This document shows, piece after piece, positions 11,389-21,470 of a DNA stretch of 64,000 bases. Origin of the DNA: Sialis fuliginosa (lineage: Eukaryota; Arthropoda; Insecta; Megaloptera; Sialidae). The notes under the pieces are model-generated. The model had not been told where the DNA came from and made no database searches. It saw only the letters and a list, made by a program, of their open reading frames with translations. Position numbers and translations under genes: made by a program. How positions within the stretch are numbered: the first letter of the stretch is position 1; each line of letters opens with the position of its first letter. Location: contig OY540822.1 of assembly GCA_961205875.1 (NCBI GenBank), forward strand, positions 9,364,501 through 9,428,500. The letters run 5' to 3'.

Positions 11389-11689
11389 TGGTTAAGGTGT
11401 GTGTTTTTAGTTATATAAATATTTTATTATTATCGCAAAAATATGATTGATTTTTATTTATTTGGTTTTGGTCTAAATTGAGAATTGTTATGTGAGGTAC
11501 TTGAGGACATTGCGTGTATATGAATCATCCTATGCGTGTTTTGTATGTACCAGCTACGAATCTACGAATCTGTCGGTTTTGATTTGAACGAACGACCGAA
11601 TGGATATTATTGAACAAATTTTATATTGGAAATTAGCGCAAATATAATAATGCTTAGCTAAACCTTCCTCGTGTTTTTGATTGAAAATA

Positions 11690-12493
11690 TCTGCCTTGGG
11701 AGTCACGGGACTTTCTTATACGTAATCTTGACAGTGAACAGTGTACGTGATTCTTAAGTTATTAAAACACATTTCTGATAAACTAATAGAAGATAAAATA
11801 AAATGAATGGGACATAAACTATAGATAATATTATTCTCTACATTATAATGTATCACATGAATATTTTGAACGTTTTTACAGAAAATGGATGTTTACTCTT
11901 GGCAATTTTTGAAATAAGAAAAAATGTTTTAGATAAAAAATGTCAAGTATTTTTTAAAAATAATTATTTAGAATCAAACACACTGTTCACTCTCAGTATT
12001 ACGTATTAGAAAGTTCAATGGTACCTATGGCAAATACACACACTGTTCACACTCTGTAATACGTATAAGAAAGTCCCATGACACTGTTATGAATCATTTG
12101 AATAAAAATTAAAAAAAAAAAATTGTTTATTCGAAAAAAGGAATAGAACATAAATTATAGATAATAACATTACCTACAATTTTGAACTTGACCATTTTTC
12201 TCTAATTTGCAGTGTTTCAAAGTAATTCGAAAAATTCAAAAATCGTATCCGGTTGAAAGATCGTTTTCTTCCCAGATAAAAAATAAATCTTAAATATAAA
12301 ATTTCACCCTTCTACGATTTGTCGTATTTGAGTTACAGCGCTTACAGACAGACGTACACATAGACATCATGGCGAAAATAGTCAGAATGGATTCAGAGAA
12401 AGTCAAAATAGATAATTCCATCAAAATCCGGATTTTGATGGATACTATACTATATGTACATATATTCCATATACATGGTATAAGAAAGTAAAA
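11690..12493. mobile_element. CTTATACGTA family copy 2, longest clear copy here
   Basis: Starts near GGGACTTTCTTATACGTAAT (11707) and ends near GGTATAAGAAAGTAAAAAA (12493). It includes the internal mirrored segment (11990-12080), the cytosine-rich tail and the CAGACAGAC block shared with copies at 10.5 and 63.6 kb. No transposase ORF. Confidence 0.6.
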
Positions 12494-13090
12494 AAGTTAT
12501 ATCAGATAGGGAAAATATGCATTCTCGAAAGTATATTTAATATTTATAAAATTTTTATATTTTATTTGTCTAAATATTTTTATTACAGCAAAAAGTAATA
12601 GTCGTATACGCACATTGAAAAAGTCCAAAGTCGTTTATTTAAAAAAGGTAGTAATTAATAGTATATTGTACAAGAATGAAAAAAGTAAAAGTGATGAAAA
12701 ACAGTGTATTAAAAACTTAATAATTAAATTATATGAAAACGAATGTGCTTTTTTAAATAGAACAAAAAAATATCCAGGGTAATCATTTTCTTCTTCCCTT
12801 TCTTCTTCAACTTAAAAAAAACATACCATGTTAAAAGTCTGATCTACGCACCTGATTGAATAGAATGTTTGTACAAAAAAATAATAAATAAATAAATAAA
12901 TCCTACATTTAGTTTTTTTAAAACGTAAAATTTATATATAAAAAATTAAATTAAACCCGTGTTCAATTGAATTTAACTTAACTCTTAAATGTAAGTGTAA
13001 ACTGTAAACCTAAGTCGTCCAAATGTACTTCATAATCTGTGCCATATTTTTTTATAATTAAACAATAAAATTAATGCGGAATTTCCTGCA
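12494..13090. other. A+T-rich intergenic sequence
   Basis: No coding or repeat signal recognised. Confidence 0.5.
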
Positions 13091-13104
13091 AATATGTTGG
13101 TGAT

Positions 13105-13347
13105 ATGGAGTTACAATGTGTCGTTGTATATACAATCATTGACATTCCCCCTCCAACTCCCCCTGGCGGGAGTGGGGGTAGCGGGTGGCATAGAAGCCCC
13201 CCATTTGCACGAAGACCTTTGCCGCCCGATGCAGGATGCCTTGATTGGATCAAGAATCAGATTAAAAGGTTATTGAACGTTGATTTTATGAATATTGATC
13301 ATGTTGATAGAAATACTGCCCGAACGAATCAACCTTGGGTTGCATAA
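13105..13347 (+). other. G+C-rich 80-codon ORF, unrecognised
   Basis: A block at 13140-13270 is far richer in G+C than anything around it. One frame reads DIPPPTPPGGSGGSGWHRS, then RPLPPDAGCLDWIKNQIKR, and stops inside the inverted end of the next MITE. Two other frames are also open over the same block, so openness alone is weak evidence. It may be a captured exon or retroelement fragment. No function is proposed. Confidence 0.25.
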
Positions 13348-14158
13348 AGCAAAATTAATCAGTTGTTTTTAAACCATTATTACGTCAATTCTAATAAAAA
13401 ATATAAAAAAAACTTTTTTTTTGAATAATTTGCCTTTTAAAAACCGACTAAAAAGTAGAAAATAAAATTCAGTTAGACTCTTTTCGTACTAAATATTGCA
13501 TTTTTTAAGAAGTTGATTTTATTCATACTAGAAGAGTTTTAAAAAATGTCTTATATGTCTTAAATGTGTTCTATTTTTTTTTTTGAGTTTTTAGTTATAC
13601 ATATACAAAGAAAAAATTCAAAATAGTTCATGTAAATATACCTACTTGTTCTCTCCTGAATCTTTACCACCAAATAACTATTTTTAATTTCGTTTTTATG
13701 TCAAGTTTGAAATGATCATTACAAATATATGTTTTACTGTAATTAATTAATTTTCTGTTAATTAATATTGATTAATTTTAATTCTATTTCTTTCGTTGTC
13801 TAAAGTATAAGAATTAAAAATATTCTTAATTGTCAGTTATCATTAATGACAAGTAAGGTATTTATTAAAAAAATATAGCTATGGAAACGTAATGCTTCGG
13901 TTGTAACTTAACTCTCGCTGACACTGTGTTTTCAAATTGTATTGGTATATATAGTCGATTCGTTGCCACAAACATATAAATAAATAAATAAATATCGCGT
14001 TGAGTTAAATAAGGCAAATTTAAAAAACAATCACGGTTATGTTATATTTTATAAGGTAAAGAATTATCATATTTAATGAATTGAGAATTAACATTAATCA
14101 TGGTTTGAAAACAACTGATTAACTAATTATGGTTAATTTTCCTTTATGCAACCCGAGG
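13333..14158. mobile_element. MITE with CCTTGGGTTGCATAAAG inverted ends
   Basis: Left end CCTTGGGTTGCATAAAG (13333-13349), right end its complement with one difference (14142-14158), and AATCAGTTGTTTT...AAACCAT recurs inverted in both arms. The flanks share the 3-bp repeat CAA. No ORF. Confidence 0.65.
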
Positions 14159-14376
14159 CAACTTTATGAAAAATGTTATTTCACATTTTTATACGTTTCC
14201 ATCAACCTGTTTTTTAAATCTCTTCACTGAAAAAAAAAATCAAGAGAAATGTTATAAATGTCTAATATAGAGTGCTATTTAAAAAACAGGTCAATGACGT
14301 GTTATCTCTGAATTATGACGTAGATAGCCAAATTGTGGAAAATAATTAGCCAAGAAACATTTTTTCATAAAGTTAA
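14159..14376. mobile_element. Small foldback element abutting the previous MITE
   Basis: CAACTTTATGAAAAATGTT at the left and AACATTTTTTCATAAAGTTA at the right form inverted ends around ~175 bases. No visible target duplication. Confidence 0.45.
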
Positions 14377-15087
14377 TGTATAAATTGATGTTCTTTACTT
14401 TTTATTCTTTGATTTAATAACATATTATGGTTACTATTCGGCAATTGTAATTATTTCATATATTAAGGCCTTTCGTTTAATGTATTAACTAATTTTTGAC
14501 AATTTTTTATGGGCCTAAATGATGTATAAACACCTCAAAAATGATATTCAAAATGAATTATATGCGAAAAAACACTTTCCAATTTGTCAATGGGGCCCGG
14601 GCCATATGGCCCTCCTGATCCCCCCTCTATCCGGACCTAAAAATGAATATATGGTAATATAAAGGGGTACTGTAATTCGGTTTCAACGCAAAACAGAAGC
14701 AAAATAAGCAATCAAAAACCGCCAAACCGACATAGCAAAACGGTTTTCAAACTTTAACTCATTTTTGTCAGAACCACGTTTTTAAAAACTGCGGAAAACG
14801 TATCTTGATCATTTTCCATCCGATCGACTTGAAATTTTAGCTGTAACTTCTTAGATACATTTTACATCGAAGTACCCACGATTTTTACAATTGGTTAACA
14901 ATTACGGTTTTTATCAACAATTTAAGATTGTTTTTTTTTTTCGTCAAAAACGCGATTTTTTGTCCAGAGTAATACAAAATTTGCAAAAATCGATATTTTT
15001 TAATAATCGTGTACTTCGATGGGAAAAGTCAAGGTATATAAAGACAATATACCTTGAGGAAAACTCGTTTTTGAAGTTCTGTTTTCA
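14377..15087. other. A+T-rich sequence upstream of the Ogt exons
   Basis: Contains AAAGGGGTACT near 14662, partly complementary to GGAACCCCTT near 15568, a possible decayed transposon pair around the inverted repeat at 15088. No gene seen. Confidence 0.35.
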
Positions 15088-15396
15088 GCAAAATTTGCTA
15101 GCTAGCAATTACTTTCAAATGGGGTATTAATTCTGTACTAGTATCTATGGATTAGTTATGGAATTTAGAGCAGTGACACTTCAACTAATTGTAACACAGT
15201 TGACATCTTTCACCGTACAAAATAATTTTTATAATATCACCACTGTTTTAATACCGTTGGTATTTATCTACAACGCGTGCGCGAAATTTGTCAAAGTCTT
15301 CAACAAACTCTAAAAGAACTGTCATATAAGTTTGATATCTCATTTGAAAGTGCTTGCTAGCTAGCAAATTTGCTAGCTCCTTTATAATACCGGACA
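15088..15396 (-). mobile_element. GCTAGCTAGC element, copy inverted relative to the one in the Ogt intron
   Basis: The reverse complement of this block matches 19901-20212 almost base for base, including GTTTGTTGAAGACTTTGACA, ACCAACGGTATTAAAACAGT and the GCTAGCTAGC near each end. Its outer left end is truncated near 15088. With the other copy it brackets two Ogt exons. Confidence 0.8.
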
Positions 15397-16580
15397 TCAG
15401 TGTAGCAATGCTAAAGTCATCATTTTGTTTTATATTTCATTAAAAAAAGTATTTTTGTATGTTTTGAGACATGTACAATAAACCCTCCAAATTTCATTTG
15501 ATTGCTTTTTTTATTAAAAAAAAAAATTCCTAAAAAAAGTATAATTTTCCAAAGTGACGTTTAGATGGAACCCCTTAATATAATAAACGAATCTTTCTCA
15601 TAAAGTTAATTTTTAAAGTTGCAAAATCAACGTTTCATATCAAAAAACCACTTTCAATTGGATTATTATAAATTATTTAAAAATGCACTACTAAAAACTG
15701 CGTTCGTACAAACAAACGCACCTTTGTAATGTTCGTAAAAATAATTGAATGATTGTTTATTAGTTGATTACTGCGGTATTGTCAAAAGCAATTTGTATTT
15801 GCAATATTTGATTTATTAATTGTTTTCACTGTATTTAATTTAAATTTATTATACTTTGATTATGATTATGGAATCTAGTGATAGTAAAATTCGAATAATT
15901 GAAGAAAATGATTATATTATAATAGAAGAGGAGGTAGATTTTATACCTGAAAATGAAACCGCGGAAGAACAGCAAGTTGGGTGAGACAATGAAAACTTGT
16001 AATAAAATAAATAATATTGAGTTAGAACGGTGATATTGAATTTTTTGTCATTTTGATATGAGAGCAGTGAATACATTTATATTTTTTTATTCCGTATTTT
16101 TCAATTAACTTATAAATTCGCTTTATTTTTACGATAATGATATGTATTTGATAATTTTCAAATTGTACATTATTTCGTTTTCTGTGAAATTTTGACGTTG
16201 AAAAAGCAGAATTTGAATTACTATATATTTTATGATTTACGTGTATTTTGATTTTATTATGTCTCTAATAACATCAATATAAAATGTGTTTCTACTTATG
16301 AAAAGTTTGACACATGTTATAATAATTTTTAAGTAGGTATTTCTATAAATAATTTTGTGTATTTTTTTTGTCAGTTATTTAGTTTGGCAATTTTTACAGC
16401 TCTAGTTGAATTGTAATAATGTGTGTTAGAATTTGAAGTGAATAAAACTATTCTTGTTTATTTTTAAAGTAAAGATACTAAATTGATTATTTTTATACGA
16501 GAAATGTAGGATGTAGATGTTTATTGATGTAATGTAATTTGTTGCATTTATTTAACTGATGTTTTTTATCTGTTGTGCAG
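15397..16580 (+). other. Ogt: Probable Ogt intron sequence
   Basis: A+T-rich and ending in the acceptor TGTTGTGCAG. Contains the small acidic ORF at 15862. No TPR-coding exon was found here or further upstream. Confidence 0.6.
15862..15984 (+). other. Small acidic ORF with a donor-like end, possible alternative first exon of Ogt
   Basis: ATG at 15862 (second in-frame ATG at 15868, followed by G) opens a 40-codon frame rich in Asp/Glu (IIEENDYIIIEEEVDFIPEN) closed by TGA at 15982. Immediately before that stop, CAAGTTGG|GTGAGA is a plausible donor at 15981. The exon would end in phase 2, exactly the phase needed by the Ogt acceptor at 16581, giving ...EQQVG joined to AVAAYLRAL. Phase agreement has a one-in-three chance of arising randomly. 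It could equally be the start of a decayed transposon ORF or noise. Confidence 0.3.
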
Positions 16581-18549
16581 AGCGGTAGCGGCTTACCTCC
16601 GGGCACTGAACCTTTCACCGAACAATGCTGTAGTCCATGGAAACCTAGCATGTGTGTATTACGAACAGGGCCTAATAGATCTTGCGATCGACACGTACCG
16701 TCGTGCGATCGAACTTCAGCCAAACTTTCCGGATGCCTATTGCAACTTAGCAAACGCCCTGAAAGAAAAGGGACACGTCAGCGAAGCAGAAGACTGTTAC
16801 AATACGGCCTTGCGACTATGCCCCACCCATGCAGATTCGCTCAACAACCTCGCAAACATAAAAAGAGAGCAGGGATACATCGAGGAGGCCACACGGCTTT
16901 ATCTGAAAGCTCTGGAAGTGTTTCCCGAGTTTGCTGCAGCCCACAGCAACTTGGCTTCAGTTCTGCAGCAGCAAGGGAAACTAAACGAAGCACTAATGCA
17001 TTACAAGGAGGCTATAAGAATTCAGCCAACCTTTGCAGACGCCTATTCCAACATGGGCAATACCTTGAAAGAGATGCAAGACGTCGCAGGAGCTCTGCAA
17101 TGCTACACCCGTGCTATACAAATAAACCCGGCTTTTGCAGATGCTCATAGCAATCTAGCGAGCATTCACAAAGACTCTGGGAATATTCCAGAAGCAATTC
17201 AGTCTTATCGCACAGCTCTGAAACTGAAACCTGATTTCCCTGATGCTTATTGCAATCTAGCTCACTGTCTCCAGATTGTTTGTGATTGGACTGATTACGA
17301 AGCCAGGATGAAGAAACTGGTCAGCATTGTTGCAGAACAATTGGAGAAAAACAGACTTCCTTCGGTACATCCCCACCATTCAATGTTATACCCTCTGTCG
17401 CATGAATTCAGGAAGGCTATTGCGGCAAGACATGCCAATCTGTGTTTAGAAAAAATCCATGTGCTCCACAAGCCTCCATACAAGTTCTCGCGTGAAATTA
17501 CAAGCCGACTGCGTATAGGATACGTCAGCAGCGACTTTGGAAACCATCCAACTTCCCACTTGATGCAGTCTGTGCCGGGACTGCATGAACGTGCCAATGT
17601 AGAAATATTCTGTTATGCCCTGAGCCCAGACGACGGTACGACTTTCCGTAGCAAGATTGCCCGTGAAGCAGAGCACTTCATCGATCTGTCTCAGGTACCT
17701 TGTAATGGCAAAGCTGCTGACAGAATTCACGCAGATGGAATACACATTCTGGTGAACATGAATGGGTATACAAAAGGTGCGAGAAATGAAATTTTTGCTC
17801 TACGTCCAGCGCCCGTTCAAGTGATGTGGCTGGGATACCCAGGAACCAGCGGCGCTAGCTTCATGGACTATCTGATAACTGATGCGGTGACTTCTCCCGT
17901 CGAACTGGCTGCTCAGTACAGTGAGAAACTAGCCTACATGCCGCACACCTATTTTGTAGGAGATCACAGACAGATGTTCCCACATCTCAAGGAGCGATTG
18001 ATCGTAAGCGATCGCTCACACCCAACTGCAAACGTCGCAGACAATGTGGCAGTTATAAATGCCACTGATTTGTCACCGCTTGTTGAAAGCACTGATGTCA
18101 AAGAAATTCGTGAAATCGTACAAGCGGCCAAACCTGTAGAAATTAGCCTGATTGTTGCTGAGTTACCGACTACAACTCCGATCGAAACAATGATAGCTTC
18201 AGGACAAGTTCAGACTTCAGTAAACGGTGTAGTCGTTCAGAATGGATTAGCAACAACACAGACAAACAACAAGGCTGCAACTGGGGAAGAAGTACCACAG
18301 TCTATAGTGATTACGACTCGGCAGCAGTACGGATTACCAGACGACGCCGTAGTCTACTGCAACTTCAATCAACTCTACAAGATTGATCCATTAACTCTAC
18401 ACATGTGGGTCTATATTCTGAAACACGTTCCAAACTCGGTTGTTTGGTTACTACGATTCCCAGCAGTAGGAGAAGCTAATCTTCAAGCAGCTGCTCAAGA
18501 TCTTGGCTTGCCTCCTGGTAGAATTTTATTTAGCAATGTTGCTGCCAAG
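16581..18549 (+). CDS. Ogt: Ogt internal exon: TPRs and first part of catalytic domain
   Basis: Acceptor TGTTGTGCAG ends at 16580; the first base of the exon is the third base of a codon split by the intron, so the preceding exon must end in phase 2. The frame is open for 656 complete codons. The donor AAG|GTAAGT at 18550 lies on a codon boundary. This single 1,969-bp exon holds all TPRs seen here, the linker, the N-catalytic lobe and the middle domain. An apparent in-frame start at 16573 (TTG) lies in the intron/acceptor and is not a real start. Confidence 0.96.
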
Positions 18550-20456
18550 GTAAGTAAGATTATTTGTAAATAGCTGCGACAGTATTTAACGAGTATGATT
18601 ATTTCAGGAGGAGCATGTTCGTAGAGGACAGTTAGCTGATGTGTGCTTAGACACGCCTTTGTGCAACGGACACACAACAAGTATGGATGTTCTTTGGACA
18701 GGCACACCTGTCGTAACTCTGCCAGGAGAAACCTTGGCTTCAAGAGTTGCTGCAAGTCAGTTGGCAGCGTTAGGATGTCCTGAACTCATTGCTCGCACTC
18801 GACAAGAGTATCAAGACATTGCTGTTAGACTAGGAACGGATCGTGAATAGTAAGTATATCAATATCAAAAACATATTTAAGAAATCTATTAAAAATAGGT
18901 AAAATTCAACATTCCTTATTATACATTAATATATAATTAATTTTGTGAAATTTGGTTCTGGTAATTTATTTTACTTATTTGTTCAATAAATAGAGTAATC
19001 TGGACATTTTGGACATACCTTTTTTTACTTAATTGCAAAGATTATGCTAAAAAAATAATAAAAGCATTAAACAAATTGTTTCTTTATTGTTCAATTTTAA
19101 ATTAGCACGTATATTATTATTGTACATATTGCAACTATATAGAATAACTTTTTCCTTATGTTTCCTTTTTACACAGTTATAAATCTTTTTCTAGGAGTTT
19201 TGAGAGTTTGACCAGATTACTCTATTCTTTATTATTCATTCAGTATTTTGTAAAAAAAAGGGAAAGAAGGTACTGGCACCAGTCTTGGATATGACCCTAG
19301 TAATGGCTATTTTTAAATTAAATATACTGAATTAGAAATATTTGTTGATATTTGATCACTACCATTTCTGAATATTAATCTATATACATTTAACTGTCTT
19401 ACAGCGTGATTTGATGACAATTGACCAATAGATGTCAAAATGGTGGGCATTTAAATTAATTATTAGTATGATTAATTTATTAATTATTATATTATCATAG
19501 CAACTGCTTTACATTGCATTGTTTCAAATTTGGAGATTCTATCTTTTATATCTTTTGTGTCATAGTACTTATCACTGTGTCCATCACTGTGTGCTCATTA
19601 TTGGTTTTACTTTATCCATTACTGGAGAAAAATCATAAACAAAATAAAAGGTTATAATAAAAAAAAATTATATTTGCGGACTTTTTTGTTTTATTAGTAA
19701 CATGAGTTGATGAGAATTTCAAAAAAGAAGCCCATCAATCACAAAAACAGCAAACCTTGCTCTTATAGCAGCGATAACTGCCAGTTTATGTAAAAATTCA
19801 CCTGTAAAACTGTTACATCAGGAAAATTTGTTAATAATAGTTGTAGAATTATTTTAAAGCGTTTTGAATGTTTTTAATTTTTGGAAAATAATTTGAATTT
19901 ATGTCCGGTATTATAAAGGAGCTAGCAAATTTGTTAGCTAGCAAGCACTTTCAAATGAGATATCAAATTTATATGACAGTTCTTTTGGAGTTTGTTGAAG
20001 ACTTTGACAAGTTTCGTGCATGCGTTGTAGGTAAATACCAACGGTATTAAAACAGTGGTGATATTATGAAAATTCTTTTGTATGGTGAAAGATGCCAACT
20101 GTGTTACAATTAGTTGAAGTGTCACTGCTCTAAATTCCATAGCTAATCCATAGATACTAGTACAGAATTAATACCCCATTTGAAAGTAATGCTAGCTAGC
20201 AAATTTTGCTAGCTCCCTTTATAATACCAGACATTAGTGTAAGTTTTTTTATTAGTTAGTTGATGTTGTAAATGCAATGTTTACTTTTTACAGTTTGAGG
20301 GCGATGAGGGCAAAAGTGTGGACGGCGAGAACAGATTCGCCTCTGTTTGATTGTAAACAGTATGCCCAAGGGATGGAGCTGTTATACAAAAGGATGTGGG
20401 AACGGTTTGCCCAAGGATTGAAACCGGACCATGTAGCCGCCATAAACAGTGAATAG
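16581..20456 (+). CDS. Ogt: O-GlcNAc transferase (UDP-GlcNAc:polypeptide O-GlcNAc transferase), 3' three exons, partial at 5' end
   Basis: Joined exons 16581-18549, 18608-18849 and 20294-20456 give about 790 residues in one continuous frame ending in TAG. OGT transfers GlcNAc from UDP-GlcNAc to Ser/Thr of nuclear and cytosolic proteins (sxc in Drosophila). Visible: about six 34-residue TPRs (residues 1-235, motifs such as [15 protein letters not shown]), then the GT41 catalytic region with DFGNHPTSH (the His matches His498 implicated in human OGT), [22 protein letters not shown], a variable middle domain (about 460-570), [29 protein letters not shown] (Lys matching human Lys842, its AAG being the last codon of the first exon), [10 protein letters not shown] and [14 protein letters not shown]. 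The C-terminus [11 protein letters not shown] aligns with the human end. The N-terminal start and early TPRs (about 180-250 residues) are missing; no such exon was found in 1-16580, so they lie upstream. Identification is secure. Confidence 0.97.
18608..18849 (+). CDS. Ogt: Ogt exon: UDP-binding part of C-catalytic lobe
   Basis: A 58-bp intron (18550-18607, GTAAGT...TTTCAG) precedes it. It encodes [19 protein letters not shown] onward to [16 protein letters not shown], 80 codons plus two bases (TA), ending at donor GTAAGTAT (18850). These segments match the nucleotide-binding half of the GT41 fold, including the GHTT motif. The TAG that appears at 18848-18850 is not a stop: its G belongs to the donor, and the codon becomes TAT (Tyr) after splicing. 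Confidence 0.96.
19268..19790 (-). mobile_element. MITE, AGGTA family copy 4, inside the last Ogt intron
   Basis: Starts AGGTACTGGCACCAGTCTTGG in inverted orientation. The far end is decayed (GATAACTGCCAGTTTATG where others read ATAACTGGTGCCTTTACC). No clean target duplication remains. Confidence 0.7.
19901..20234 (+). mobile_element. GCTAGCTAGC element in the last Ogt intron
   Basis: Inverted ends of about 45 bp: ATGTCCGGTATTATAAAGGA, then GCTAGCAAATTT at the left and the complement at the right (TTTATAATACCAGACAT). No ORF conserved between the copies. It ends 60 bases before the terminal exon. Confidence 0.8.
20294..20456 (+). CDS. Ogt: Ogt terminal coding exon
   Basis: Acceptor TTTTTACAG ends at 20293. 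The exon completes the split Tyr codon and encodes [19 protein letters not shown] through [20 protein letters not shown], then TAG at 20454-20456. It matches the conserved C-terminal helix of OGT. The preceding 1,444-bp intron (18850-20293) carries two MITE copies, described separately. Confidence 0.95.
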
Positions 20457-21115
20457 ATCTGATATAATTATTTGTTTTTTTTTTAATTTTTATTTTAGAT
20501 TAGATATACAGCTGATGTTGAATTAAATAATATTAGTTGTCGACGTTAAAATTTACAAACGTTTGTTTGGTCTTTTTATTTAATTTAGATCTACGGTAGA
20601 AAAATGTGACATAATTTATAATGAAATGTGATTGAATTATGACGAGAGATTATAATCTAAATATTAATGGTTTAATTTATTTGATCGTTATTCATAAAAT
20701 TTAAAAACGAGTCTATATTTTTGTGATTGTATTAAAAAAAAAATCATTATTTATTTTATTTTTTTTCAGTTGTAAAAGAATGATTTTATATTTATGTGAA
20801 AAATAATTATTAATATAAGTGTATGTACATAACAAAATATTTTTTGTAATGAAGAGTTTTCCAACGATGGTTAATTTTTATTTTACAGATTTGCGATAAT
20901 GTTTTTAATTGACTGATATCGTATCGTAGATATATTAATATTTGTTATTTTATTTGACAAAATATGACTGCTATTTTAATTGAATGAAATGTCCCTGTGT
21001 TCAAGCAACTTTTATACAGATTTTTCTATCTCAAATGACCGGGGAATTGAGTTCAAACAATGACCTTTAGTGTTTGTTCGGGCTCTTAATTTTCAATAAA
21101 ATTTCCTGGTCGTTG
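20457..21115 (+). other. Ogt: Ogt 3' untranslated region (probable extent)
   Basis: A+T-rich sequence after the stop, with no coding signal and no recognised repeat. The best polyadenylation signal is AATAAA at 21095-21100 followed by a GT-rich stretch, giving a 3'UTR of roughly 650 bases. The extent is inferred; earlier ATTAAA-like motifs exist. Confidence 0.5.
21095..21100 (+). promoter_or_regulatory. Ogt: Candidate polyadenylation signal for Ogt
   Basis: Canonical AATAAA followed within 10-25 bases by TGGTCGTTGTAGT, which could serve as the downstream GT-rich element. It is the first clear AATAAA after the Ogt stop that has such a follow-up. Confidence 0.45.
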
Positions 21116-21470
21116 TAGTAAAGAACGGTAACTTAATGAGGTGTAGTTTGTCTACATCGATTTTTCGACTGAAGCCAGTAGAATATCTGCATTTTGAGGA
21201 TGAATTGTTTACATAATGCGGAACCATTTATTTATTTTTACATTTTACCCTTCCTTCACCATGTTAATTGATGTAAATAATAATTATGTATTTAGCTTTA
21301 GTCTGTACGTGTTAATAGGAGTTTTTGTGAACCATATTCTTTTGAAATATGAGTTTGCTTATTGGAAATCAATATGCTATCATTTTATCAATATCAATTT
21401 TAAAATAAATTTAATTTTGATTCTTCGTCTTTTGTTTCCTTGGAAACTTTTTCTTACAGTCTATTTTTGG
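21116..21470. other. A+T-rich sequence downstream of Ogt
   Basis: An 85-codon frame from 21216 is hydrophobic and A+T-driven, with no recognisable family. No gene called. Confidence 0.45.

Larger units (their letters stand above)
10916..11480 (+). repeat. Tandem array of ~140-bp units with hammerhead ribozymes (retrozyme-like)
   Basis: Four units repeat with cleavage-site spacings of 140, 140 and 125 bp; the third unit lacks about 12 bases after its hammerhead. Each unit has a hammerhead core followed by an A+T-rich spacer (AGTTATATAAATATTTTATT, then CGCAAAAAT). No ORF. The array is flanked on both sides by members of the CTTATACG repeat family. Tandem type I hammerheads with a short palindromic helix III are known from animal retrozymes, Penelope-like elements and some insect satellites. 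Confidence 0.85.

Noticed and set aside
16575-17150. 191-codon frame overlapping Ogt
   Set aside because: It is an out-of-frame shadow of the conserved TPR-coding exon.
17295-17745. Minus-strand ORFs of 99-100 codons over Ogt
   Set aside because: They are antisense shadows of the catalytic-domain coding sequence and resemble nothing.
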